Part shown: positions 6,997 to 14,767 of the stretch, one piece after another | Position numbering within the stretch: the first letter of the stretch is position 1 | Layout: each line of letters opens with the position of its first letter | Source: Crocinitomix sp. | GTDB lineage: Bacteria; Bacteroidota; Bacteroidia; Flavobacteriales_D; Crocinitomicaceae | Length of the DNA: 36,066 nucleotides | NCBI GenBank assembly: GCA_030836155.1 | Contig: JAURQI010000158.1 | Location: forward strand, 1 to 36,066 | Direction of reading: 5' to 3' | Notes under the pieces: model-generated | Database searches by the model: none | Seen by the model: only the letters and a program-made list of their open reading frames with translations | What the model was told of the DNA's origin: nothing | Made by a program: the position numbers and the translations under genes

Positions 6997-8307
6997 TCAC
7001 TCACCAACGCAAATAAACCGTATGGTAGTGCGGCGTTTTTCTGCTTTAGAATGTTTTTGGTTGGGGTCGATTCCTTTTCCTTCTGCCTCGAGAGATAACA
7101 AGAAGGAGCTGTCTTGTTTTTCCAGAAAGGTCAACGGAACTTTACTCCGATTAATGGAAAGTCTTTTATTATAGCTGATACTGCCTTCTTCGTCCGTATA
7201 AGATTCAATGAGCACATTGTATTGAAAAGATTTGTCCAAGGACTCCAGAACAGCCAAAATGGCTTCCTGATCATCTTGACTCAATTGAAAATCATCTGTA
7301 TTATAATATAAGTCAATCAGGGTGTCAGAACAAGTGGGTGGGATCACAGCTTTTTCTTCTGGAATACTGTCCACTAGAATCGTATCAATCGTATAATAAT
7401 AATTGGTATCAAATGCCAATGCACCATATTTAAAATCCTCATCCGCACTGGCGTTAAAAGATCCCGCTTCAATTAAAACCCCAGAATCGTAAATCCGATC
7501 ACCTGCATCAGCTATGGTAATGATCAGTTTATGTCGTTTTCCTGGCACAACGGCTGACTTGGCTTGTAATAATTTCGTAAAACCATCAAACTCAACCGGA
7601 ATTTTAGGATCATCCATAATGGCCGCTTCTATATTATAAGTGATCACGACGGCATATTTCTTATTGCCTTGCCAAAAAAAGGAAGTATCGATTTTTAGAT
7701 CATCTACCAAATTGAATTGCAATTTGGAATTATTGACATAATACTCTTGGTTCTTCAGGTAGTTGACAGAATTAACAGCAATCACATCTTCTGTATCAGG
7801 AATCACAGCCAAATTGGTATTTTTATTTCCAGGGGAGACCAATATAAAAGCAAAAGCATCATTAAAACCAGACTTCACATATTCGGGATATTCCTCAGAC
7901 CCAAACACAAAATTGAAAGAAATAAAGTCCTTTTCAGGAACAAAAGTAATTTCAATCGTGGCGGCGTCCTTTGTTTTCGTATTCGCTATTTTATCCAACT
8001 GTTTTGACCCTTTTTTCCAATTAAAAGACGAGGTGCCTTGACTTTTATTTTCCTGACCAATCTTTTTAACTGCGCCGCTTGACATGACTAGTCCGGAATC
8101 CATATTAAAAATGGAATGATCATCTTCAAATAAGCCAATAGCGCGCGCTGCACCCTTGTATTTAATACGCTTAATATCAATCGCAGCACCCGTTTCAAAG
8201 AAATATTTTATTTCCTTTTTATTTATTTTATGAGTAATCTCGGGTTGACCAAAAGCCACAACCGTTAAAAATAGAATAGGGAAGAGGAAGCTGTATTTTA
8301 AAGTCAT
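6997..8307 (-). CDS. choice-of-anchor L domain protein fused to an OmpA-like C-terminal domain
   Basis: A 436-residue exported protein with signal peptide (about 1-20, ending AFGQ). Residues about 35-285 form a choice-of-anchor L domain: an N-terminal GAAIDIKRIKYKG-like start, FVFGSEEYPEYV (133-144), NDAFAFILVSPG (149-160) and an ITIADAGDRIYDSGVLIEAGSF end. Residues about 325-436 form an OmpA/MotB-type peptidoglycan-binding domain (IESYTDEEGSISYNKRLSINRSKV and a late RRTTIRF). The choice-of-anchor L domain is usually found on surface proteins carrying a separate sorting signal; here the anchor appears to be an OmpA domain instead. The likely role is an envelope-anchored surface or adhesion protein. 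A dyad-like motif at 8479-8499 lies about 170 nt upstream. Confidence 0.88.
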   Translation of the reverse strand: MTLKYSFLFPILFLTVVAFGQPEITHKINKKEIKYFFETGAAIDIKRIKYKGAARAIGLFEDDHSIFNMDSGLVMSSGAVKKIGQENKSQGTSSFNWKKGSKQLDKIANTKTKDAATIEITFVPEKDFISFNFVFGSEEYPEYVKSGFNDAFAFILVSPGNKNTNLAVIPDTEDVIAVNSVNYLKNQEYYVNNSKLQFNLVDDLKIDTSFFWQGNKKYAVVITYNIEAAIMDDPKIPVEFDGFTKLLQAKSAVVPGKRHKLIITIADAGDRIYDSGVLIEAGSFNASADEDFKYGALAFDTNYYYTIDTILVDSIPEEKAVIPPTCSDTLIDLYYNTDDFQLSQDDQEAILAVLESLDKSFQYNVLIESYTDEEGSISYNKRLSINRSKVPLTFLEKQDSSFLLSLEAEGKGIDPNQKHSKAEKRRTTIRFICVGE

Positions 8308-8478
8308 AAATAATTAGTGTGGACGGTTTTAGATATTCTTTAATGTTGATGTCGCTAGTTGGTAACCTTGAAAAGGGTTGTTTTATTGTTCCTGGCGGAT
8401 GTAAGATGATACATATAAAGTGTTTGATTGACAAGGTAGGGAGTCTTTTCTGAGATTTTTTACGGACCCATATTAGCC

Positions 8479-8499
8479 AAAAAATACGTGTTTATACGG
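8479..8499 (-). promoter_or_regulatory. candidate regulator-binding dyad, shared with 31193-31213
   Basis: AAAAAATACGT is followed by four variable bases and ATACGG. The core CGTGT-TT-ATACG is an imperfect inverted repeat. The same 21-nt layout, 17 of 21 identical, occurs at 31193-31213. Both copies lie 170-200 nt upstream of minus-strand genes for exported proteins. Its function is inferred. Confidence 0.35.
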
Positions 8500-8502
8500 T
8501 TG

Positions 8503-8530
8503 TTTGGAGATGATGAGATAGTTAGTTTTG
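8503..8530 (+). promoter_or_regulatory. candidate Bacteroidota-type promoter for the small peptide gene
   Basis: TAGTTTTG at 8523-8530 fits the Bacteroidota -7 consensus TAnnTTTG exactly, and TTTG at 8503-8506 fits the -33 element; the 16-nt gap is slightly short. Transcription would begin about 12 nt before the ATG at 8549. Confidence 0.45.
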
Positions 8531-8548
8531 ACATTCCAAAACAACAAG

Positions 8549-8668
8549 ATGAAAACAATAAAAAATCGCAAAACAATTTCCGCAAAGTTGAAAGTAAAAA
8601 CCATCCCTAACCAATCAGCAATTATCGGTGGTAAAGGAAAAGATGGCAAGGATTATTTTGTCCATTAA
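8549..8668 (+). CDS. 39-residue basic peptide with Gly-Gly motif, possible RiPP-type precursor
   Basis: The ATG at 8549 opens a 39-codon frame: MKTIKNRKTISAKLKVK, then TIPNQSAIIGGKGKDGKDYFVH, then TAA at 8666-8668. It is too short for ordinary ORF callers. A Lys-rich N-terminal part with a KTIS element followed by I-I-G-G recalls the leader peptides of Bacteroidota ribosomal natural-product precursors, in which a Gly-Gly pair marks the leader end; the putative core would be KGKDGKDYFVH. A good promoter match lies just upstream. No modifying enzyme, protease or exporter gene is visible in the window, so the assignment is speculative and it could be any short basic peptide. Another small gene starts 28 nt later in the same direction. 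Confidence 0.4.
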   Translation: MKTIKNRKTISAKLKVKTIPNQSAIIGGKGKDGKDYFVH

Positions 8669-8696
8669 TGAATTTATAAAGAACAATAAATAAGCC

Positions 8697-8975
8697 ATGA
8701 GATCAATAAAACTGACATTTTCCGATGAAAAATACATTGATGGTTTAATCAATGACAAGATGTTTATGGCAGATATAACTTATCTGCAACCGAATAGATT
8801 GGATCGATTAAATTTGGCCTTATATGACCCAGTCGCTGGACACCATCAACTTGATACGGAAATAGTAGTTTTGAACAAGTTTGCTAGAGCCATTAAAAGA
8901 CATTTTTTTGCTAATACAGCCCATGATGCCGTCTTTCTTTCGAACAATTCGCAGTCACTTAAGGGTGGTCTATGA
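8697..8975 (+). CDS. small hypothetical protein, probably frameshifted near its C-terminus
   Basis: The 92-residue frame starts MRSIKLTFSDEKYIDGLIND and is protein-like up to AHDAVFL; the last dozen residues (SNNSQSLKGGL) are not. Dropping one T in the CTTTCTTTC stretch just before 8941 switches to a frame reading RTIRSHLRVVYDTIRKE and ending with TAA at 8992-8994, a charged helical end that looks more natural. The original gene was therefore probably about 98 codons long, and this copy may be a pseudogene or carry a sequencing error. No family is recognised. It follows the 39-codon peptide gene by 28 nt, and the two could form one transcript. Confidence 0.45.
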   Translation: MRSIKLTFSDEKYIDGLINDKMFMADITYLQPNRLDRLNLALYDPVAGHHQLDTEIVVLNKFARAIKRHFFANTAHDAVFLSNNSQSLKGGL

Positions 8976-9327
8976 CACGATCAGGAAAGAATAATTAGTT
9001 CTACGGATGTGCAAGTTGATTTTACAATTCAAGTGAAACAGGTATAAAGGTTGAATTTACTTGCAATCAAATTTGCGCGCGCAGAGTGCGCTGAAATGAA
9101 ACGAAGTGGAATTCATAAAGACAAATGAAAAGAAAACAGAACTATATAAATTAGCGCAGACATGAGTTGTCTATTATAATTGCTTAACAGACAGCAATCT
9201 ATGACATTATTGAAAACATCCATTTCTTCTTATAATATATATTATGTTAAATAGTATTAATCCCCATATCAATCAATCCACTACTTCCTGCAACAATACA
9301 CATCAACTGAAACGATACCCACCTCAA
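8976..9327. other. 352-bp intergenic region, no gene seen
   Basis: The first 19 bases are the probable out-of-frame end of the preceding gene. The rest holds a short GC-rich patch (TTGCGCGCGCAGAGTGCGC, about 9070-9090) and otherwise AT-rich DNA without a usable open frame, hairpin terminator or RNA gene that I can recognise. Confidence 0.5.
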
Positions 9328-9903
9328 TCACTCTCCATAAACCACATGAATAACTTTCGTCAATTTTGCCTCACCGACAATTAATTCAACAGAAAGAAAA
9401 TATCCGGTGTTTAATGGCGCTATGGCGTCTTTATAGCGGATCTTATAATCTGCTCCGTACACGAGTTCATAATCTTTCTCCTCTACAGGTTTTAATAAAG
9501 TATCCCAATCTTGCTGTGGAATATTCAACCAATAAAATTCTTCTCGGGTCCTGATAGCTATCGGATTGAATGCTTCTGATGAACCACCTATGGAAACGTT
9601 TACGATTGTATCCTGGTTATTGGGTACATGAAAACATATTAATAGATTCATCCATGGATTCCAGTGAGAACCCATTGGTCCAGCACCGTGACGTAAAAAG
9701 ACGTCTTCTATTTTCCCGTTTTCTTGAAGGCTTGACTCAATTTTCGCTTTAAATCCTTGTATATCAAAACTATCCACATTTGAATAGAAAAAGGCTACCA
9801 TATTTAATGAATCTGACTGTTGTTGAACCTGTCCAAAGACCATTTTAGATGTTCCAACACCAAACAGTATTAAAACAAGGGTTATTTTAACAATCATTTT
9901 CAT
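9328..9903 (-). CDS. secreted protein, hypothetical
   Basis: The start at 9903 (MKMIVKITLVLILFGVGTSKMVFGQ) gives a clean signal peptide with a GAGGA element a few bases upstream; an ATG 24 nt earlier (9927) would add eight charged residues and is less likely. The product has 191 residues. The mature part (VQQQSDSLNMVAFFYSNVDSF...) is a mixed alpha/beta sequence with the segments HGAGPMGSHWNPW and IRTREEFYWLNIPQQDW. No catalytic motif or family is recognised, and it has no partner gene nearby. Confidence 0.65.
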   Translation of the reverse strand: MKMIVKITLVLILFGVGTSKMVFGQVQQQSDSLNMVAFFYSNVDSFDIQGFKAKIESSLQENGKIEDVFLRHGAGPMGSHWNPWMNLLICFHVPNNQDTIVNVSIGGSSEAFNPIAIRTREEFYWLNIPQQDWDTLLKPVEEKDYELVYGADYKIRYKDAIAPLNTGYFLSVELIVGEAKLTKVIHVVYGE

Positions 9904-10110
9904 AGATTCCTCGATTCTTTTGGTCAATTTAACTAAAATAGACCAAAATATTCAACCCTTCTATTTCTTCGCCGTCTTATAGTTAACAACATTTAGCTGC
10001 AAAGTGATAGACCGATTTAAATAAAGTAGCCCCTATTTAGATTTAAAAAGGACATACTATACGAATCCAGCTTATCAGACGTTATACCATTAATCAATTC
10101 AATTATTCAC

Positions 10111-10142
10111 GTTTTTTAAATCAACTTGTTCTAATAATTTTG
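10111..10142 (+). promoter_or_regulatory. candidate promoter for the ECF sigma factor gene
   Basis: TAATTTTG at 10135-10142 matches TAnnTTTG exactly, with a T-rich element (GTTTTTT, 10111-10117) at roughly the -33 distance. Transcription would start about 25 nt before the TTG start codon at 10172. Confidence 0.45.
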
Positions 10143-10171
10143 ATTTATATTTAGCTCCCAACCCATTTATC

Positions 10172-10723
10172 TTGAGTTCAGACAAGGAATACATAGCGGC
10201 ATTAAATAACGATTCAGAAAAAGCTTTCCGAGCGATTTATGATGCACATTACAAGTTAATGTTAGGAGTTGGCATTAATATCACCCATGATAAAGATAAT
10301 GCCCAAGAGGTTGTTCAAGAGGTCTTTTATCAATTTTGGAAGAATCGCAAAAACTTAAAGGATACGATATCCATACGCAACTATTTAAAGCGTGCGGTGA
10401 TAAATCGTTGTATTAATCATATAAAATACCAATCACGATTTACGAGTGACGAAGTGCTCAATACACACGGAAGTAGTGCGATACAGCCCGATCGAGAAAT
10501 GGAAACCAAACAATTAAAAGCGGTTATTGATAAAGCAGTGGATAATTTACCTGAAAAAGCCAGAATAATCTTTATCTTGAAGCGGCAAGAAGGGATGGTC
10601 GTTAAGGAAATCGCTGAACAATTAGATATTTCACCTAAAACGGTTGAAAATCAAATTACGAGAGCATTAAAATTATTAAAATCTGAAATAGAACCTTATT
10701 TAAAAAAAACGGGAATGGTTTAG
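10172..10723 (+). CDS. ECF RNA polymerase sigma factor (FecI-like, Bacteroidetes family)
   Basis: A 183-residue sigma-70-family factor with only regions 2 and 4. Region 2 spans about 19-90 (FRAIYDAHYKLM, AQEVVQEVFYQFWKNR), and region 4 about 120-172, with the helix-turn-helix KEIAEQLDISPKTVENQITRALKLLK. It directs RNA polymerase to envelope-stress or nutrient-uptake promoters when released by its anti-sigma factor. The start is TTG at 10172; the next in-frame Met (residue 30) would cut into region 2, so TTG is favoured. The FecR gene follows after 73 nt, then the TonB receptor, making the standard sigma/anti-sigma/receptor order. Confidence 0.92.
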   Translation: MSSDKEYIAALNNDSEKAFRAIYDAHYKLMLGVGINITHDKDNAQEVVQEVFYQFWKNRKNLKDTISIRNYLKRAVINRCINHIKYQSRFTSDEVLNTHGSSAIQPDREMETKQLKAVIDKAVDNLPEKARIIFILKRQEGMVVKEIAEQLDISPKTVENQITRALKLLKSEIEPYLKKTGMV

Positions 10724-10796
10724 GGGGGATCTCTATTCAATTTGTACAAGTAACAAATACCGCTAGTCCAAAGCTAGCAAAAGATGATTTTTAAAA

Positions 10797-11816
10797 ATGA
10801 GCCTAGATAAATATATCGATTTGATTCATAAGGAATTAACTGGAGAGTTAAGAACTGAAGAAGCTGCACAACTTACGGCTTGGATCAATGCGTCTGATGC
10901 AAATGCTGAAGAGGCTGAACAAATTCGATTGACTTGGAATTTGAGTGGGAAATCAGACGCTGAATTAGAAAGTTTAGTTGATTTTAGTATAGATGCTGAT
11001 TATGATCAACTCATGAGTAGTATTCAAAAGGACGAGGTTGTGATTCCAGCAAAAGAAACGAGAGTTATTCCACTATTCCGCAGAGGTTGGGTCGCTGCGG
11101 CAGGATTGGCAATATTGATCGGTTTAGCGGCTACTTTCTACTTTACATCGGAGTCATTTGAAAAAAGAAACTGGGAATTAGTTGAAACAACGAATTCGCC
11201 ACAGTTGATTGCATTAGCAGATGGATCAACCGTTCATTTAAATGCAAATAGCTCACTCCACTACCCGCTTACATTTGATGGTGAAAACCGACACGTAGAA
11301 TTGAATGGGGAAGGTTTTTTCGATATCGCCAAAGATCCTAAACATCCTTTTATAGTTGAAACAGCTTATGAATCGATCACCGTATTGGGTACATCTTTCA
11401 ATGTTCGCGCATTCGACGATGAACCAAATTCGGAAATAGCAGTCTCAACAGGAATGGTTTCAGTTGAATCTAAAATTGTTGATATCATTTTAAAACCAAA
11501 TGATAAGGTCATTGTTGATCATTCAAGCGGAGTAATGGAATTAAAAGAAACCGTTGCATTGAATGAGTTGGCTTGGTTTACCGGTAAACTTGAATTCCAC
11601 GATGCTTCAATTCCAGATGTATTGCATGATTTAGAAAATCAATTTGACATTACTTTTGAATACGATTACCAAGCCTGGGAAGATTGCCTATTTAATGCAA
11701 GCTTCAGCACAGCTGACCTTGAAACGATCCTAGTTTCAATTGAGACAGTGGTAGATGCTGAGATCAATGAAATTGGAAGTCAGGTCTACGAATTGTCTGG
11801 AGGAGGCTGTCAATGA
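10797..11816 (+). CDS. FecR-family anti-sigma factor
   Basis: 339 residues in the inner membrane, relaying a signal from the outer-membrane receptor to the sigma factor encoded upstream. The cytoplasmic N-terminal part (1-95) would bind the sigma factor. One membrane helix lies at about 98-117 (WVAAAGLAILIGLAATFYF). The periplasmic FecR domain covers about 128-225 (LADGSTVHLNANSSLHYP, VELNGEGFFDIAKD, VLGTSFNVRAF), and a DUF4974-type C-terminal domain covers about 255-335, where the STN domain of the receptor would dock. Its TGA overlaps the receptor ATG (ATGA at 11813-11816), so translation is probably coupled. Confidence 0.92.
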   Translation: MSLDKYIDLIHKELTGELRTEEAAQLTAWINASDANAEEAEQIRLTWNLSGKSDAELESLVDFSIDADYDQLMSSIQKDEVVIPAKETRVIPLFRRGWVAAAGLAILIGLAATFYFTSESFEKRNWELVETTNSPQLIALADGSTVHLNANSSLHYPLTFDGENRHVELNGEGFFDIAKDPKHPFIVETAYESITVLGTSFNVRAFDDEPNSEIAVSTGMVSVESKIVDIILKPNDKVIVDHSSGVMELKETVALNELAWFTGKLEFHDASIPDVLHDLENQFDITFEYDYQAWEDCLFNASFSTADLETILVSIETVVDAEINEIGSQVYELSGGGCQ

Positions 11817-14482
11817 TAAGGTTTTGGATAACCTGTCTTCTTCTCTTTGGCCTGTATTCACCGCTACTTGCCCAGAACTTTCTCGAAAAAAAAATAGAGT
11901 TCCACGCTGATAACATTCCAATCACTGATGCATTGGAACAGCTTTCGGCACAAACGGGAATTGATATCGCCTACAGCAAGAACTATTTTAAAAATGCGCC
12001 CCCGATTAACTTCCACAGAGAAGATGTCCCAATAAGGCAAGTGCTAGAAGATATCTTAGCTAATACATTAATGGATTACAAAACGCTCGGTGAAAACCGA
12101 GTTTTGTTGTTTAAGGCTGAACCGGTTTATTATCAACTCAGCGGATATGTGCGCGATAAAGAAACGGGTGAAGCATTGGTCGGTGCACGAGTCATTCCTC
12201 CTAAGAATCAATTGGGTACGATAACCAATGAGTATGGCTTTTTTAGTCTCCTGGTTCAACCTGGAAATCAAACATTCATCATTCGTTCTATTGGTTATAA
12301 AACAACGGATTCCACATTTACAATCAAAAAGGACCGATCGATTAATATAGGTTTAAAATCTATCGATCTAGCTGTTGTTGAAGTTACAGGGAACCCGGAT
12401 ATACCTCTCCTCCATCCCATTGAACAAAACAGAGATAATATCACTGTTCTATCGCCAGCGCTATTGAAAAGAATTCCGACTTTAAACGGGCAAGCAGATT
12501 TTCAAAGAATCGCTCAGAACTTACCAGGTATCTCCAGTAATAATGATGGCTTTGGTGGATTAAGGGTGCGTGGCGGTGAGTCAGGTCAGAATATGTTGTA
12601 CATTGACGGAAGTCCCGTTTATATTCCATATCACCTCCTTGGTCTATATACGACATACAATCCTGAAACGGTAAAATCCATACAGGTTGTAAAAGGCAAT
12701 TTTCCTGCACGTTATGGCCATGCCGTTTCTTCCATCTTGGACGTCCGAATTCGTGAAGGAAATCGTAAAAAATGGCAAGGTGCTGCAAATATTGATTTAT
12801 TGAGTGCCGGATTAAGTGTAGAAGGACCTTTAGGCAAAAAAGGTAGTATGCTCATTGCCGGTCGATTTTCTCCAACAGCTTATTTCTTCGAACCCGTTTT
12901 AGACCGTTTGTATTTTGGAAGTCAATCGGATCAATTAACCACTAACTTTCATGACTTCAAAATCAAACTCAATTGGGAGCCTACAGAAAAGGATCGTTTT
13001 TTTCTCAGTGTTTTTAGTGGTTATGATCAGATCGACCAATTGGGACTCAGTCAATCCAGTGATGGTATTTCGGCAAGTTTTAGCGAGTTTCTTTTAAACT
13101 GGCAGAATACCGTGGGTTCATTTCGCTGGAATCATTTGTTTTCAGATAAGTTGTTTTTAAATACGACTATTTATTATAGCAGTTATCGTCATAAGTTCTC
13201 GTCTAGAACCGATTTTGAAATAGCTACTCCTGATACGTATGTGCTGGATCAATTTATTATCGATAACCGATCCGATAATACAGAAATAGGCGCGCGTTAT
13301 GATTTAAATTATGCTTTTAATAAGAAAAATAATCTCCGATTTGGAGGTGAATACAATTACCGTCTTTTATCACCGCGGTTTTATTCTTTATATGAATTGA
13401 TTTTTGATTCAGAACTTGAAGATGAATTTGGAGGCAATTATGATTTCTCTTACCTCTATCAGGAAATCACCCAGCCCAGTTATGACATGCATCAGGCAGC
13501 CTTTTATATCGAGGACCACATGCGATTAAATCGTTGGTATTTTAATCTGGGGATTCGGTTTAGCTTTCTGCAAAATGTAGCAACCGTAAATTCAGAAAGT
13601 ATAGAATCGAGTATGATTCAGCCAGAACCCCGAATATTGATCAAGTATCGTATCAATGAAAAGATGACACTTAGCACCACTTTTAACAGAAGAGCGCAAT
13701 ACCTGCATCTTATCGCTAATCCGGCGATTCAGATGCCGAATAACATCTGGTTGCCAGCCACTTATAGCCGATTACCACAGATTCTATATGAAGGTGAATT
13801 GGATTTTCGTTATGAAGTAAATAAAAAATTGGAACTGGGTGCAACAGGATTTTATCGTCAAACTGAGAATATGTATGCCTTTGCTGATTCGGTTGTATTC
13901 TTTGCACCAAGCGAGTCTTTTGCTAGTTTCGATTATTTAACCAAGGGAACAGGTTATAACCAAGGAATAGAAATACTCATTGACTATGCTGATAAAAAAA
14001 GAGGATTACTGATGGCTTATACCTTATCTAAATCAGAGCGCCAATTTGAAGCCATCAACTTGGGAAATCGATACGCCGATGCTTTTGATAGCCGGCATCA
14101 AATTAGCTTAGCCTTTCATCAACAGATCACCAAACGCTTTAGCTTTGGTTTAAATTGGTTATATGCTTCAAAACGACCTCAATTCAACCTGTTTGAGGCT
14201 ACTGCTGGTGGATCCTTGTCGGAAATACAAGCTGATCCTATAGGACAATTGCATACGACGCGTCTTTATGGTTATAATCGCCTTGATGTTGATTTAAGAT
14301 ATGAAGTGAAAGGAAAAAAAGTAGCCCAACAGATTCGATTAGGTGTCTATAATATGTTGAATACACGCAATGTTGCTTTTAACACGATCGATTATCAAGA
14401 TCCGATAACGGGAGCGATTTCTTCTAGCCCATTATATTCCTTACCTATTATGCCCTCTTTCTCTTATCGTATTTCTTTTTAA
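11813..14482 (+). CDS. TonB-dependent outer-membrane receptor with STN signalling domain
   Basis: 889 residues. Signal peptide 1-20 (SPLLAQ); STN (secretin/TonB N-terminal) domain about 24-100; carboxypeptidase-regulatory-like beta-sandwich about 107-190 (GYVRDKETGEALVGARV, TNEYGFFSL); plug domain about 215-315 (LRVRGGESGQNMLYIDG, VVKGNFPARYG); then a beta-barrel ending SFSYRISF with the terminal Phe expected for barrel assembly. The receptor imports a large or scarce nutrient using TonB energy and signals its presence through the STN domain to FecR. No SusD-like partner is encoded nearby, so it is not a SusCD pair. The substrate cannot be inferred. Confidence 0.93.
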   Translation: MIRFWITCLLLFGLYSPLLAQNFLEKKIEFHADNIPITDALEQLSAQTGIDIAYSKNYFKNAPPINFHREDVPIRQVLEDILANTLMDYKTLGENRVLLFKAEPVYYQLSGYVRDKETGEALVGARVIPPKNQLGTITNEYGFFSLLVQPGNQTFIIRSIGYKTTDSTFTIKKDRSINIGLKSIDLAVVEVTGNPDIPLLHPIEQNRDNITVLSPALLKRIPTLNGQADFQRIAQNLPGISSNNDGFGGLRVRGGESGQNMLYIDGSPVYIPYHLLGLYTTYNPETVKSIQVVKGNFPARYGHAVSSILDVRIREGNRKKWQGAANIDLLSAGLSVEGPLGKKGSMLIAGRFSPTAYFFEPVLDRLYFGSQSDQLTTNFHDFKIKLNWEPTEKDRFFLSVFSGYDQIDQLGLSQSSDGISASFSEFLLNWQNTVGSFRWNHLFSDKLFLNTTIYYSSYRHKFSSRTDFEIATPDTYVLDQFIIDNRSDNTEIGARYDLNYAFNKKNNLRFGGEYNYRLLSPRFYSLYELIFDSELEDEFGGNYDFSYLYQEITQPSYDMHQAAFYIEDHMRLNRWYFNLGIRFSFLQNVATVNSESIESSMIQPEPRILIKYRINEKMTLSTTFNRRAQYLHLIANPAIQMPNNIWLPATYSRLPQILYEGELDFRYEVNKKLELGATGFYRQTENMYAFADSVVFFAPSESFASFDYLTKGTGYNQGIEILIDYADKKRGLLMAYTLSKSERQFEAINLGNRYADAFDSRHQISLAFHQQITKRFSFGLNWLYASKRPQFNLFEATAGGSLSEIQADPIGQLHTTRLYGYNRLDVDLRYEVKGKKVAQQIRLGVYNMLNTRNVAFNTIDYQDPITGAISSSPLYSLPIMPSFSYRISF

Positions 14483-14612
14483 ATCAGCACTTTATATTAC
14501 TCATCTGAAAAAGAATAAAAAAATCCAATTCCTTTAGGGGGAATGATTTCTTTGATTGTATTAATATCAGAGAACGCGAAAAACAAAGCATTATAAAGAG
14601 GTTGGTTGCGGT

Positions 14613-14650
14613 AAAGGGGGGGTGAGCCCTGTGTTCTCCCCCTTTTCTTT
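14613..14650 (+). terminator. hairpin following the receptor operon
   Basis: AAAGGGGG (14613-14620) pairs with CCCCCTTT (14638-14645), followed by a T-rich stretch. It is preceded by GTTGGTTGC at 14601-14609. It lies 130 nt after the receptor stop and probably ends the sigma/FecR/receptor transcript. Confidence 0.65.
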
Positions 14651-14696
14651 TACCAAAACCTCAAAAAAGCTTTCATATATAGTTAAAGTTGGTTGC

Positions 14697-14738
14697 AAAA
14701 GGAGGCATGAATAGCGATTCAGTCTCCTTTTTTTTATA
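14697..14738 (+). terminator. second terminator-like hairpin just upstream of the adhesin gene
   Basis: AAAAGGAG (14697-14704) pairs with CTCCTTTT (14724-14731), with an inner TGAAT-AGCG-ATTCA stem and a run of T reaching 14735. It also carries GTTGGTTGC immediately before it (14688-14696). Only about 30 nt separate it from the ATG at 14768, so it is either an attenuator in the leader of that gene or the terminator of a short upstream RNA. Confidence 0.7.
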
Positions 14739-14767
14739 CCTTAGCTATTGCTAAACTCTTGAAGACC

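Noticed and set aside
10763..10780. Small GCTAG/CTAGC inverted repeat between the sigma factor and fecR genes
   Set aside because: Short stem without a T-run; too weak to call a terminator or operator.
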